From Auricularia sp. M13 (lineage: Eukaryota > Basidiomycota > Agaricomycetes > Auriculariales > Auriculariaceae): DNA of 64,000 nucleotides. The position numbers and the translations under genes are program-made. The stretch is taken from NCBI GenBank assembly GCA_037042915.1, contig CM073199.1:3348001-3412000 (forward strand), written 5' to 3'. Shown here piece after piece: positions 10,144 through 20,848 of the stretch; position 1 is the first letter of the stretch, and every line of letters begins with the position of its first letter. Under the pieces are notes generated by a model. It had not been told where the DNA came from. It made no database searches and saw only the letters and a list, made by a program, of their open reading frames with translations.

Positions 10144-13100
10144 TTAGTTTCTTCCGCGATTGAGCGCACCACTAAGCACGAGAATTTCCTCCGTCTCCAT
10201 CCCATAGACACTGCCTGGATACCTGATGAATGGAACATGGGCAATGATGCCAGAAGGCTCGATTACCCCAACGTGGTCGGCACCGTCAGCGGGACGTCCG
10301 CTGACAACTTGGACCAGCATTCGAGGGTGCGACTTGAATGGGCTTTTGTCTGCGTCCTGATCAGGCAAACTCTCCTGGAGTCTGACCAGGAGGAACGCGC
10401 GAAGCTGTCCGTTGAGCGGCATTCTCCAGATGGTTTCGATGAAGCCCGTGGCATTTGAACGACGGTCAGGTGCATAGAAGTTGATAGAGCTGTTTCCCAG
10501 ATGCGACGCCTTGCGAGCGTAGTGGCGGCTTTGATAGACAATTGTGGTGGTAGGAAGGGCAGCACGCGGGAGAGCAGTTGAGTTGGCAGGCGCATCCAAG
10601 ACGTTGCGATGGTGCCACGCTTCGCCTCTGGACTGAAGAAACTGAAGCACAAGAGTATAATCGTCCTCTGGCATCGGTTTTCCCTTGGCAAGCAGATGGC
10701 GTGCTTCGTCCTCGGTCAGACGCGGCGGGTCGGAAAAGTCAACGCTCTCCTCGTCATGGAGTAGTAGGGACGCGAGCGAATGCACTGAGCTGCCAGCCGA
10801 GGCGTCTCGAAGCTTCGCCTCAAATTGACCACGCTCACAAATGTGCTTGAGCATTGTGAGATCAAGCTCGGCTAGATTATCATTAGCCACTGGTCTACTA
10901 GCACAAAGGCGACATACCGAGTCGTCGATTAGTCTTGACAGATTGTAGAACATGATTGAACCGCTCGTAGGTAAACTCGCTCACTGGAGGCAGTGGACCC
11001 CAGAATCTGAGCATATTCGGGTTGTGCATAGCGTAGTGATGATTGGGAACCGAATGAGACTCGGGGAAGAGTGCTTGGAGACTGCGCCGATACTTGGTGA
11101 AGTGTTCTTTGTAGGCGTCGGCCTCGCTATTAGAGGTAGTAAAGGATGCGACAATGTTGGTGGACGCGACAAGATCATAAAAGTTGTTGAAGAGCTGCCG
11201 TTCTCGTTGTTGCACGTGGACCTGCCCAGAACTCTGCAAGCTTCAGTGGCAATATCACTGTAAATAGTGTTAGCCAGACAGCAGCCTTGAGCGTTCCATG
11301 CGACTTCTCGCCCAGGTTAATGGGTGGCCGTTCGACCCAGGTCGGGAGTACGACTTCGGCGATGCATTTGCGGATGTCTGCCAACCGCGAATCTGAAAAC
11401 GCGCATGGTTGTCGCCTGGATGGAGGCTCCTCATACTCGTTGTCGTCATCGGAATCAGTCCCAGAAGCCGGAGGCTCGTCGACCTCGCTCATCTCGATGT
11501 CATGCTCCACACTACTCGAAAGCGATGCCGAGCGAATGCGAGTCGAACTTGCTGGTCCCGCATGACCTTCGGCTTCTAGTGAAAGTTCCTCAAGCTCCGA
11601 GTCGAATTCGCTGGTGTCGCCTGTGACAGTGATATCGTCATCCGTGTCCTCATCTTTCTGCCTGACACGCCGCTTGGTCGAGCTAGCAATACCGATTCCC
11701 CACTTCACACGTGCGTGGTGTTGCAAAACACCCTCAAGTGTGTTGTGCATAAAGCCGAGCACAAAGTGATTGACGGGATCCCAGTATGGTAGTCGATAGA
11801 GAGGTGTCCAGCGAACGCCAGATTCCTTCCGGATGCGCTCGCGTTCCTTTATGGTAGTGGCAGCGAGCCAAGATTCAGCGTATGCCCGAATAGTCCGTGC
11901 GTCCTTCAGGTTCCAAGCCCCAGTGTCAAGACTCTCGACGTCGGTGCAATCGCAAAACCAGCAAAATTCTGTCGCACTGTGGCTCGCCTTCCCAGTCAAT
12001 TTTTGCATCGCAATGATGTCAGCAATGACTGGGATGATAGCAGCACCGATTCGTCGCCCATTCGGGAACTTGAAAGTGGGGAGGACTTTCCCGAACGGCC
12101 AGTATGGGAGAAACTGGTCAATAACGGGGTTTACGACGTGCGAGATGGTAATGACCGTCGGCTCTTTTGGTGGCGGGGTGAGACCAGCAAAGAAGATGTT
12201 CTCCGGAAGGTGACGAATGTCATACGGCAGGCTCATGCAGACAAGAACAATGGCGCCGCAGGAGACGACCTTTCCGCCTATGGTATTACGAAATGGGTTG
12301 AACCAGTCGATATAGAGGCTGAATACGAGATTCCCTGGTATACTGGCGAAGTTTCCAGGGAGGCTGCGCCATGCAGGGCTGTTCCAAAGGCTACGCATGC
12401 GATTATGTGTTCGCTGATGAGACCAGGACTTGGCAAGCGCGTCTTCGATTCCTGGGCGAGCTAGAAATGCCAAGAGCCAGGCATCAAAGGACTGAGTACT
12501 ATAAAGTCGGCGGGGAACGCGTTTGGGGCCCTTGCGGGTCTGCCGTTCACGCCAGAGTGGCTCCCCGCAGACTTTTGCGCGTCGGACCTGGCGGTAGGTG
12601 CAAGTCCTCGGAATTGTATCCAGAGGCAACGGATATGATGTAAAGCATTTCGGACAACAGATAGAGCGCTGAATGGAAGGTTCCATGCCGAGAGATCGAG
12701 TCACAGTGCGAATGTCGGCAGGCAAGACAATGGGCGATGGCGTCCAGTCCACATTGACAGCAAGTAGCAGAAGATTCAGCACAGAAAAAAGGATCGCCAG
12801 TATAAAGTTCAGAGCACGCAAAGCCTTGTTTACTGTAGAGCGACTGGCACCTCCACAGAGAGACAGCCAGACCATGAGGAGGCGCAGTAGGCGATCAACG
12901 TCCCGAATCTTGTCTTCTACCACTAATAGAGCTTCAGTAACTGCAGTATATTTGGATCAGATACTGTACCCCGTTGTGTATCCAGTGGAATTTTTTCGCG
13001 GTGCGATGCTGCACGCTTCTGCGTTAGCTTTGCGCGTCTGTGCGATTCGGGCTCCGGATTTGCTTGTGTGGTTTCCGAAACCCGCGCCTGGTCCAATACG

Positions 13101-13222
13101 AGCTGCTGTTGGTCGTTGGATCTGTGTCGAGCTCGCGTAGATGGCTTGACAGGCCATCCAGGCTGCACCTCGCCGTACTCGTTGATACACCGGCGCCCCC
13201 GACACTGTGAGCAATCACACAC
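10144..13222 (-). CDS. Tnp2-like transposase of the CACTA element
   Basis: Cut-and-paste transposase of the fungal CACTA/Plavaka type, near 1000 residues when spliced. Exon 1 (about 13222 to 12970) encodes an N-terminal CDCSQCRGRRC zinc-like motif. An intron GTACAG...TTAG of 47 nt, ending just before 12923, leads to the main frame (to 11175) with SWSHQRTHNRMRSLW, SLYIDWFNPF, PFGKVLPTFKFPNGRR, SHSATEFCWFC and YWDPVNHFVLGFMHNTLEGV. Near 11175-11239 the frame shifts by one base into NFYDLV...HHYAMHNPNMLRFWGPL...FTYERFNHVLQ, so there is one lesion or an unseen intron. A 46-nt intron (10872-10917) precedes the last exon ending LNRGRN at 10144. Relatives known to me usually have Asp in IDPMHN; here it is GFMHN, which may mean loss of activity. 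No in-frame ATG was found for exon 1. Confidence 0.82.
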
Positions 13223-13767
13223 GACGTCATCGGGCCCAATGGTAGGCTTGTATCACTGTCAATGACGTGCAAAAATCCTGTGCCATGAACTCACAAGCTC
13301 TGGATTATTGTCTGGCATTGTCAGTGGTTTGAGCACAAGCGTGTGTCGGCAGATAATTACGTCAGACAGCGCTCAGCAGCACGCTCGGGGCCGGACGGGT
13401 TGTAATCGGCTGTTGACTTCGACTTTGTAAGGCTCCATGGAGCAGTGGTTAGCACACTGTGCGACTTTTCCCTAGTTGCTCAGTGTGTTCTTTGTTCAAT
13501 TCTGCCTTCTGGTCAAAATTTTTCATGATGAAACCTGCGCACGCAACCTCTTTTGTAGGAAACTTCCGGCCTGAATACGGTCATTACTAAGCCTTTCTTA
13601 TCGTTGCAAAAGAAATGACCTGCTCATTGAAGAGTGGAACAGCGAGATCTAACCACAGGTGGAATGCATACATTGGTCTCCCCGCAGTACGCCAAAACTC
13701 CCTCACTGCCCGGTCAAAGTAAAACAGAAGGTCGAATGCACGAACGAGTGGTAATGGAGCGTTCACC
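13223..13767. other. Intergenic space in the CACTA element
   Basis: Lies between the 3' end of the second gene and the start of the transposase gene, both minus strand. It should hold the transposase promoter. No clear TATA box or other gene was seen. Confidence 0.4.
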
Positions 13768-15300
13768 CTAAGCCGCCGATGGACCCGCAGCACCAGTGTC
13801 ACGCATCAAGTCAACAAACTGCTGCTGCTGCTGCGCGTCTTGAGAGGCACTGCCCTGCGGTTCCAGGTCTAGATCCATCCCATCGTCCTCAGCGTCGTCG
13901 TCATCGGAGAAGCTGCGCACGATGTCGTACTCCTTGAGGATGTCGTTCCCCTCGAGCCTCATGAAGTCCTCATCGCGCATCTCCATGTACTTGCGCTTCC
14001 AGATGTTGTTGTCGTCTCGAGGTAGGGCGATTCGTGGGTTGCGCGAATACTTGCGACGAATTGGATACGGGAGGCTGTTGAAGATCACGGGACCAAAGAA
14101 GTCAAGCGGAATGCCTGGCGCAGGAAGCGCAAGCAATGGGGAAGGCTTCGGATCGGCCGGGCGGTGACGAATGCGCTCGCGCAGCGTATAGCGGGACTTG
14201 GATTCCGCGACCTCTCGACGCCGCGTATCGAGATTCTGCACAAATTGAGCGTACCGAGGGTTCCTGCGTTTCTTCTCCAGGACCTCAAATTCGTTCACAC
14301 GACCTGGAATCGCCTCGTCGTCGGACGTGGCAGCAGGGTCCAACACGAGGTCGACGTAACGAGGCGCAGCACGCTCTTCCTTGAACATGTACTCGGCCCG
14401 GCTCTTTGACGTCTACCAAGCATCAGTCAGGGCCACTCTCCAGATATATGCAACTTACGCGAAGGCGGCGTTGATAGATATTGTCCTTCATATGCTGTGC
14501 TGCAACAGCGCCTTCCCCCTTCCTCTTCTCGAGCTTGGCTTGGTCTTGGAACTCGTAGTGCACGATGTGGTTATAGGCCTCGGTCATGAACGTCACCTCA
14601 TCAATGAGGGAGAGCTTCGGCCGCAGAAAGAAGTAAGCCCCAGCGACGGCAAGTTGGCGAAACGTATCGATAGCAAAGATGCGGTGCGCTGCATTATACG
14701 GAGAGTATGGCGTATCGAAGAAGTTGGGACGAAATGCCGCGAGACCGAAGTGGCACTGCGACGCGATGACAGTACGGAGCATGTTCTCTTCGACGCGGGA
14801 AGCATTTATTGCGATCTTGCTCCCGCCAGGATTTGTGCGCAGGTTGGCAATGGTGGAGAGCAACTGCAGCTGACCCGGCGCGGGCTTGAGGAAGCGTTCC
14901 CTGAAGACATCGGGGACGGACGAGTAACGCAAGTTGAATTGGCTAACGGCCTGCTCGCTCGGCAAAGGCGGAGCTGTGTTCGGCTCGAAGTGATTCATGA
15001 GGATGCGAAGGTGCAGATTGAATGCGTCCTTTGGCAGCGTGTCAGAAGTGACAAAGAACAGTTCAATGCCGCTCAACGCACCAACACGGATTTGCCGCCC
15101 ACAGGCAACTCTTTCTTCATCAGGCGATACATCTCAGAGGGCGGGCGTTTCTTTGCTTTGTTGCTCGCCGCTGTTCCGGTCGCCGATGTCCTGGACTTCT
15201 TGGAAGAGCGCTCCGCATCGCCCGGGCCGTCGCGCGCACGCTTGTTCCCAGCGACGACAAGAGCCTTGGGAGCAGCTTGTGGGTCTGGCGGATTATTCAT
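13768..15300 (-). CDS. Second gene of the CACTA element, function unknown
   Basis: Three segments on the minus strand. 15300 to about 15074 starts MNNPPDPQ and is Lys/Arg/Ser-rich, possibly a nuclear localisation region. About 15073 to 14459 contains GIELFFVTSDTLPKDAF and AINASRVEENMLRTV. 14412 to 13768 ends in an acidic and poly-Gln stretch. The intron at 14413-14458 (46 nt, GTAAGT...GTAG, CTGAC branch) is clear. The first two segments overlap by four bases in different frames, so a one-base lesion or non-standard joining is likely near 15073. I recognise no domain. Its place beside the transposase suggests an accessory protein. Confidence 0.6.
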
Positions 15301-15588
15301 GGCGTATGTAGAGTGTAGTCAAAGGTGAGAAACACAAAAGAAAGTAGAGTGGCCAACACAAAGGGTGCGGACTGGGAAAACGCGTTTCATCCGCAGGCGT
15401 GTTCAACGCGTGCAGGCCGGCGGAGACACCGAAGTCGGGACTTGGTCGGGACGCTCCGAGTCTGCGAGCGTTCTTCCGTGTCCTTGTTTTCCAGCCATTG
15501 TCTACCGGGTGGCACTCTGCTCGGCCGGTTCCTCCTACTATCACTCTGATAGTATTGGCTCATACTATCAGGACTTTTGCCTCCAGTG

Positions 15589-15939
15589 TCGGCGCTCTCC
15601 CTGTGCACTCGGGAGGTGCTCTCCTTCTCGGTCCGTGCCCCCGGTGGGAGTGTGCGCGGATAGCATACCTCGGCATCTTCGCCCTGTCTCGGATCAGGTT
15701 CGATTGGAGGTGTGGTAGGGTGTTGGCATCTTGGGAGACGATGGTGGATGGACCCTTTAGCTCCGGGATCACCCTGGACCGGATCAGCGGACCTTGGGGA
15801 TGGGTATATAGGTTGTAGGGTGTAGATGCGTGTACCCTAGGTTTGGTCTGGTCAATTGTACCGCTTGTCCGTTCTTCCTCGTCTCTCTCTCCTCTCTTGG
15901 GCGTCGGTCTCGGCGAGTGACGAGCGCTCTGCCGTGACA
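15589..15939 (+). repeat. 3' LTR of element B, second part
   Basis: Begins with the duplicated TCG and then matches 6327-6674 to the terminal GTGACA. Confidence 0.93.
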
Positions 15940-15947
15940 ATAATACT

Positions 15948-16102
15948 CTGTTGCAGTCATCCTAGTTATTGCAGGCTCTGCTACACACCTTTAGTGCGGT
16001 GGCTCATATTCTCTGCGCCTCAGAAATGTCCTTTTGCCCTTGGGCATTGTCTTTCCCCTTGGTCTTCACCTTTGGTGGGTATAGCGAATCTCGGCACTAC
16101 AA
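15948..16102 (+). repeat. CpG-decayed fragment of a B-family LTR
   Basis: TGTTGCAGTCATCCTAG... is a diverged copy of the LTR start TGTTGCGGTCATCACGG. Differences are largely CG to TG or CA. Confidence 0.55.
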
Positions 16103-16901
16103 TGGGGAAACGTGAGAATGCTGGTCCATAAATTGCATATACGACATAGTCTACTGCAGGGAGAACTATGGTGTATATATGGGACTTGTAGATCTCAAAG
16201 AGCTCTATCAGGTGGTATATAGGTAGGTACTGGCAAAAGGGTGCAATCCTGGGGTGAGAGAGAGGATCCGATGAAGAGGTGGAAAATCACATCGCCAGAA
16301 TCAGGTCCTCCGGATCATTTGAGGTTTCCCTCTCAATCTATACGTAATTCTGAGGTGAGCTTACTATTTCAGCCAAAGTGGTTGGATGTCCCATTCTGGA
16401 GCAATTTCTCAATTAACCTGGATTCCATGCTTTCTATATCCGGGAATTGAAATACCTTGAGGGCCAACCAAGGGTCAGAAAGTACTTCTCAGAGCATAAA
16501 ACCACATATAATGTACTCTAGACCATGTCTCAGTCCAGGGGTATGCAGTTAGGTAGGCCATTGCCTTGTTCAGAGGTTGAGCAAGCAGAAATTGTGGGTC
16601 CACTGGCTCCAGAATCGGATATCCAACCTCTTTGGCTGAAATAGTAAACTCACCTCAGAATTACGTATAGATTGAGAGGGAAACCTCAAATGATCCGGAG
16701 GACCTGATTCTGGCGATGTGATTTTCCACCTCTTCATCGGATCCTCTCTCTCACCCCCGGATTGCACCCCTTTGCCAGTACCTATATACCACCTGATAGA
16801 GCTCTTTGAGAGCTACAAGTCCCATATATACACCATAGTTCTCCCTGCAGTAGACTACGTCGTATATGCAATTTATGGACCAGCATTCTTACGTTTCCCC
16901 A
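16103..16901. repeat. Large inverted repeat, 0.3-kb arms
   Basis: The left arm (16103-16402) and right arm (16606-16901) are near-perfect reverse complements around a 203-bp centre. Both outer ends read TGGGGAAACG. It could be a foldback element or two copies of a short element head to head; relatives of the arm appear near 5690-5760 and 18680-18730. It interrupts a decayed B-family LTR. Confidence 0.8.
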
Positions 16902-17097
16902 CTGTATCTCCCTGCCTCAGACCATGTGCCAGGGGTGCATCCTGGGCTGGCCAGCTCTCAATATGATCTACTTGCTGTCCTCTATCCAACTAGGGGGTGA
17001 TAGTGTCACGGCAGAGTGCTCATCACTTGCTGAGACTGATGCCTGAGAGAGGAGAGAGGGACAAGGAAGAACAGACAAGGGGTACAATTGACCAGAC
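16902..17097. repeat. Decayed, rearranged B-family LTR pieces
   Basis: To about 16985 it follows the LTR middle (...CAATATGATCTAC... against CGGGATATGATCTGC). From about 16988 it is the reverse complement of the LTR end, again differing mostly at CpG sites. Confidence 0.6.
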
Positions 17098-18275
17098 TGT
17101 TACGGTGCGCGGCAATTGCGCCCATATGCCGCTTCCGTTGGATCTCTTTTGCCGCTTCGCCTGCTCCGTCTGACCGATGTACCCGTCCCACAAGCCTCTC
17201 CAGACCGCTGGCACCTCGGATACCTTCTCTCGGCATCACCAGACCCTTGTCAACCTCGGTCCTTGGATGTGACGCACCATTGCCATTGTCGTTGACCACC
17301 GCTGCGCTGGTTTTCAACCAGCATGTAGCCGCTTGTCAGTCCGTCTCCTTGGTGTCACATTACGGCCTACACCTTCAGATATGCAGCACATCACACCTCG
17401 GGCATTGCCCTGCATTGCCGGTGCACGTGGGGAGTACAGGCAAAGCTGCAACGATCTTGCCAACGTCCATCCTTCGCCCTCTGTCCCATGGATGCTTGAC
17501 TGCTCCGGTACTGTGGCAGTGCCGGAGGCAGTGCCACGGGCCGGAGAGGCCCTGGTTGAGTCCGGGTAGAGTCGCGGCCGATGTGGCCGGTGTTGTGTGT
17601 TGTGTTCTCAACGTTCATTTCATCTCGTTCCGTTTCTCATCGCCCAGGCCCTCTGGGCTCCTCCAGTACCTCGGACCTCGGCCGCCACGCTCTCCTTGAT
17701 CCGCGCTCGGCACTGTCCATGGTCCAGAGGACGTCTGGACACATTGGGAGTCTCGATTGTTGGGTGGTGCGCTTGTACTGCGCTTGCTGACGCATTGCGC
17801 TCACTGCTGTGCTCGCCATTGCGTCGGCCCCCTTTTTCCCCCGGTGTCGGTGTGTGCATACATGCAAGGACACCTCGGTTTGTCTCGGATACCCACCCGA
17901 TACCCTCCATAGGCACGGACATCCGTTACCTTTGTCCGGAGTCGTTCTGCGCTTTCGGTGCAATGCTTACGCTCTTTCTTGACCCTCCCTTGACCCCCTT
18001 TACCCCCCATTGCTTTCACTGGCTCCCGATTACCCTCGGTGACTTCCCCGATGTCTTTCCCCATCGCTTCCGGACCTCCCTTTGGTGTTGGTTGGCTTCC
18101 TCTGTCGTCCGGAGTGCTCGGATCCGGCCTCAGACCGGACTATATGTACCGGCGATTGCCCTCGGATGTACCCTAGGTTGGATCTGGTCTATTATGTGTT
18201 TGACCTTCCCCTCCTGAGTACCCTTCCTGGTCGACTATGCCTCCTGGTCAGTCCTGTATGCAGCACACTGTGACA
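17098..18275 (+). repeat. LTR C, forward copy (1178 bp, solo)
   Basis: TGTTACGG...TGTGACA; related to the reverse complement of 22406-23429. No internal region adjoins it. Flanking 5-mers differ (CAGAC, AACGG), so it has no intact target duplication and probably arose with a rearrangement of the surrounding B-type LTR. Confidence 0.8.
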
Positions 18276-18386
18276 AACGGCCTGAGGCGTGCAACCCTGG
18301 CCAAGTCTCAGTCCAAGGGGAAACAGTGCACCAACCTCCTCTCTTGGGTGTCAGTCTTGGTGAGTGACGAGCACTCTGCCATGACA
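18276..18386. repeat. Chimeric decayed B-family LTR fragment
   Basis: The first part is the reverse complement of the LTR start region (...AACCCTGGCCAAGTCTCAG...). From 18343 it is the LTR end in forward sense, 44 bp differing from 15896-15939 only at six CpG sites. Confidence 0.65.
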
Positions 18387-18819
18387 AGAAGAAGCGTTGA
18401 CAGTGGCAAAACAGATCCAGTGGGAGCATATGGGCATGATCGCCATGTACTGTGACATGTATCTGCTTGGAATTGTATTCAGTGTACCCTAATTTAATAT
18501 AATCAGTTGTACTGGTCATATTTTCCTTCCAGAATCCTCCTGAACCTGTCTGAGCACGAGTGAAGTGCTTTGCTGTGACAGTTGCATACCAAATCATGTT
18601 TGGACATCCATTCTTCCTCTCTGGCTTAGATATATCATTCTTCCTCTCTGGCTTAGATATATTATCTCCACTAAGACATAATATTATAGAGCCCATTGAG
18701 AGCTACAATAACCATATATACTTCATAATTTTTGGCCTCTTAGTTTCAATGTTATTTGCATTCTTTTGAACAGAGGTGCTTGATTCTTACCATATATTGC
18801 CAGCAATGGAGCACACCAT
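18387..18819. other. AT-rich interior of element E, no gene recognised
   Basis: Contains a short direct repeat of ATTCTTCCTCTCTGGCTTAG (about 18610-18660) and a relative of the arm of the 16103-16901 inverted repeat. No coding region seen. Confidence 0.4.
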
Positions 18820-19131
18820 CATCTCCTCCCTGGTCTAGTGGTTAAAGCATGGATGGGTTTGGCACTGGCGACTGGTTGAGGGTTCAAATATCCTGCAGGT
18901 CAGAATTCATTTTGACTTGCGCATTGAGATGAATCCACTCCTAAGTCGCATGTGAGCCCCCTGAAAGTTGGGACTACTGAATCTGGGACTCTGGAACTTG
19001 GGACCTCCAGAGGTTGGGACCTCCAGTAGAAGTTGGGACCTATGTCCCAATGAAAGCTGGGATTTGGATCCCAACTCTCAGTACTGGAGGACTTGGGACC
19101 AGTATACCAGAGGAAGGGAGGCTTACATATG
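18820..19131 (-). repeat. Right inverted end of element E
   Basis: Contains many TTGGGAC motifs between 18965 and 19100 and ends GGCTTACATATG. Inverted relative of 4530-4860. Confidence 0.6.
18825..18905 (+). other. tRNA-like segment in right end of E
   Basis: A-box-like CTGGTCTAGTGGTTAAAGC and B-box-like GAGGGTTCAAATATCC on the plus strand. Too diverged to be a working tRNA; mirrors 4775-4847. Confidence 0.45.
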
Positions 19132-20528
19132 TGGACGAAATCCGACGATGGGTTCCTTCTCTACAAGAACCGCATCTACGTTCCAAACTCGACAGATCTC
19201 CGCCTCCGCATTCTCCGCGACAAGCACGATCATCCGCTTGCCGGACATCCTGGCCAGAACAAGACTCTGAAGATCGTTTCCCGCGAATACTACTGGCCCG
19301 ATCTCCGCCTCTACATTCGGAAATACGTCCAGTCCTGCGTCAATTGCGGACGGAACAAGCCTCGTCGTCACAAGCCCTACGGACGTCTTCAACCGCTCCC
19401 TATTCCGCACCGTCCCTGGGACGCCATCTCGATGGACTTCATCGAACAGCTCCCGCATCCAACGGCTTTACCGCCATCCTCGTCATTGTCGACCGCCTCT
19501 CCAAGCAAGGCATCTTTATTCCGACGACGGACGAGATCACTTCCGAAGAGCTAGCCCGCCTTTTCCTTATGCACGTCTTCTCCAAGCACGGAGCCCCGTC
19601 CCATGTCGCTTCCGACCGCGGCTCTGAGTTTGTCTCCCGCTTCTTCCGCTCCCTCGGAACTCTGCTCAACATTAAGATGCGCTTCACCTCCGGACACCAT
19701 CCTGAGGCGAACGGACAAGTTGAACGCGTCAACCAGACTCTCGAGCAGTATCTCCGCATCTACTGCAACTATCAGCAGTCCAACTGGTCCGAGCTTATTC
19801 CGCTAGCGGAGTTCACCTACAACAACACGCCCAACGACTCGACGGGCATTTCTCCGTTTTTCGCCAATAAGGGTCATCATCCGAACCTGACGGTGTACCC
19901 CGAACGCGACATCACTTCCGCTCGTGCGCGTGACTACACTGTCGACATCCACGAAGTGCAATCCGCCCTCAAAGAGCAGATCGCGCATGCGCAGTCCCGC
20001 TATTCCGCTTCCGCCAACGCCTGACGAGCTCCGCCTCCGAACCTCAAGGTCGGAGACAAGACTTACGTCCTGGCGGAACACATTCGGACTACTCGTCCGA
20101 CCAAGAAACTCGCCGAACGCTTCCTTGGTCCTTTCAACGTCATCGCTCAACCTGGTCCGCAGTCCTACACCATCGAGTTCCCCGACTATCTCCGCGCCAT
20201 TCATCCCGTCTTCCACATCTCGCAGCTCGAGCCATTCTTCCCCAATGAGATTGAGGGTCGGCATCAAGATCCGCCTCCGCCAGTCATTGTCAACGGACAA
20301 ACAGAGTACGAGGTGTCAGAAATCCTCTCGTCTCGCATCGATAACCGCCGCCGAGTCAAGCTCCTGTACACTGTCAAGTGGAAAGGCTATGACGGCGAAG
20401 ACGACGAAGTCCAAGAACTTCCCGCGACCGAATGCGAACATTCTCCCGACCTAATCCGCGAGTTCCACGAGCAGTACCCCAATCAGCCTGGGTCGTACGA
20501 GATGTTCCTCTCGTACATTCAGCGCTGA
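19132..20528 (+). pseudogene. pol part 2: integrase and chromodomain (element A)
   Basis: Continues the polyprotein after element E. An HHCC zinc-binding region (GHPGQNKT ... CVNCGRNK) precedes the integrase core with Asp in SMDFIEQLP, Asp in SDRGSEF and Glu in PEANGQVERVNQ. A one-base loss near 19453 shifts the frame within the core. After a TGA at 20022-20024 (probably a former CGA) the frame continues with the C-terminal domain (KVGDKTYVLAEHI) and a chromodomain (YEVSEILSSR ... LLYTVKWKGYDG ... LIREFHEQYP), stopping at 20526-20528. Chromodomains in this position target insertion to chromatin marks. Confidence 0.9.
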
Positions 20529-20848
20529 AGTTGCGCCTCCGTCTCCTAATTCCGCTCATCGTTTCCGCCTCTCGTTTCCGCTATTTGACCTTCAAGTCCG
20601 CTCATTCGATTTCCGACAATACCGACCACATTCTTTCAAGTCAAATCACTCCTATCCCGACATCCGCTTCCGACAGCAAAATCCGACACAGTCACTCCCG
20701 ACAAACTCACGCGTTATCAACAGTCACTCATTGTCAAGTCATTCTTCGTTTCATTTCCGACCTCATTTTCCGCCATTAACTTCGCTTCCATTTCCGACAA
20801 CAAATTTCGCTATCTACATTTTACATGTTGTCAAGTCGTTTTTCGAGA
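20529..20848 (+). other. Non-coding spacer of element A
   Basis: About 320 bp with 11 TCCG tetramers, far above chance; no reading frame. Also the 3' side of the antisense gene. Confidence 0.5.

Larger units (their letters stand above)
9783..15588 (-). mobile_element. CACTA-superfamily DNA transposon (Tnp2/Plavaka-like), 5.8 kb
   Basis: Ends are perfect 15-bp inverted repeats CACTGGAGGCAAAAG, followed inward by imperfect TGATAGT/ACTATCA motifs (to about 9833 and from about 15540). The 3-bp target duplication TCG flanks it (9780-9782, 15589-15591), and the intact LTR of element B at 6324-6326 shows the unfilled site. It encodes a Tnp2-like transposase and a second, unrecognised protein, both on the minus strand. 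Confidence 0.93.
5818..15939 (+). mobile_element. Element B: non-autonomous LTR retrotransposon, 3' LTR split by a CACTA element
   Basis: Two 857-bp LTRs (TGTTGCGG...GTGACA), about four differences between them, flank a 2.6-kb interior without reverse transcriptase or integrase. Flanks are TTAAT on the left and ATAAT on the right, a probable imperfect 5-bp target duplication. The interior has a G-rich polypurine tract before the 3' LTR and an antisense Zn-cluster gene. Lack of pol means it needs a helper element. Confidence 0.85.
4530..19131. mobile_element. Element E: MULE-like insertion with long inverted ends and nested cargo
   Basis: TGGACGAAAT occurs at 4520-4529 and 19132-19141; removing one copy and everything between restores the polyprotein as ...DWTK|SDDGFLLYKN.... 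The two ends are inverted relatives: TCTGGTATAATGGTCCCAAG on the left against the complement of CTTGGGACCAGTATACCAGA on the right, followed inward by scattered GGTCCCA motifs and a tRNA-like A-box/B-box pair. A 9-11 bp duplication with long inverted ends suits Mutator-like elements. No transposase of its own was recognised. E lacks CpG compared with the CpG-rich host element. About 10 kb of its length is element B. Confidence 0.65.

Noticed and set aside
17098-18275. LTR C forward copy and 22406-23429 as the two LTRs of one element
   Set aside because: They are in opposite orientation, differ by large gaps, and the second has its own 5-bp duplication.
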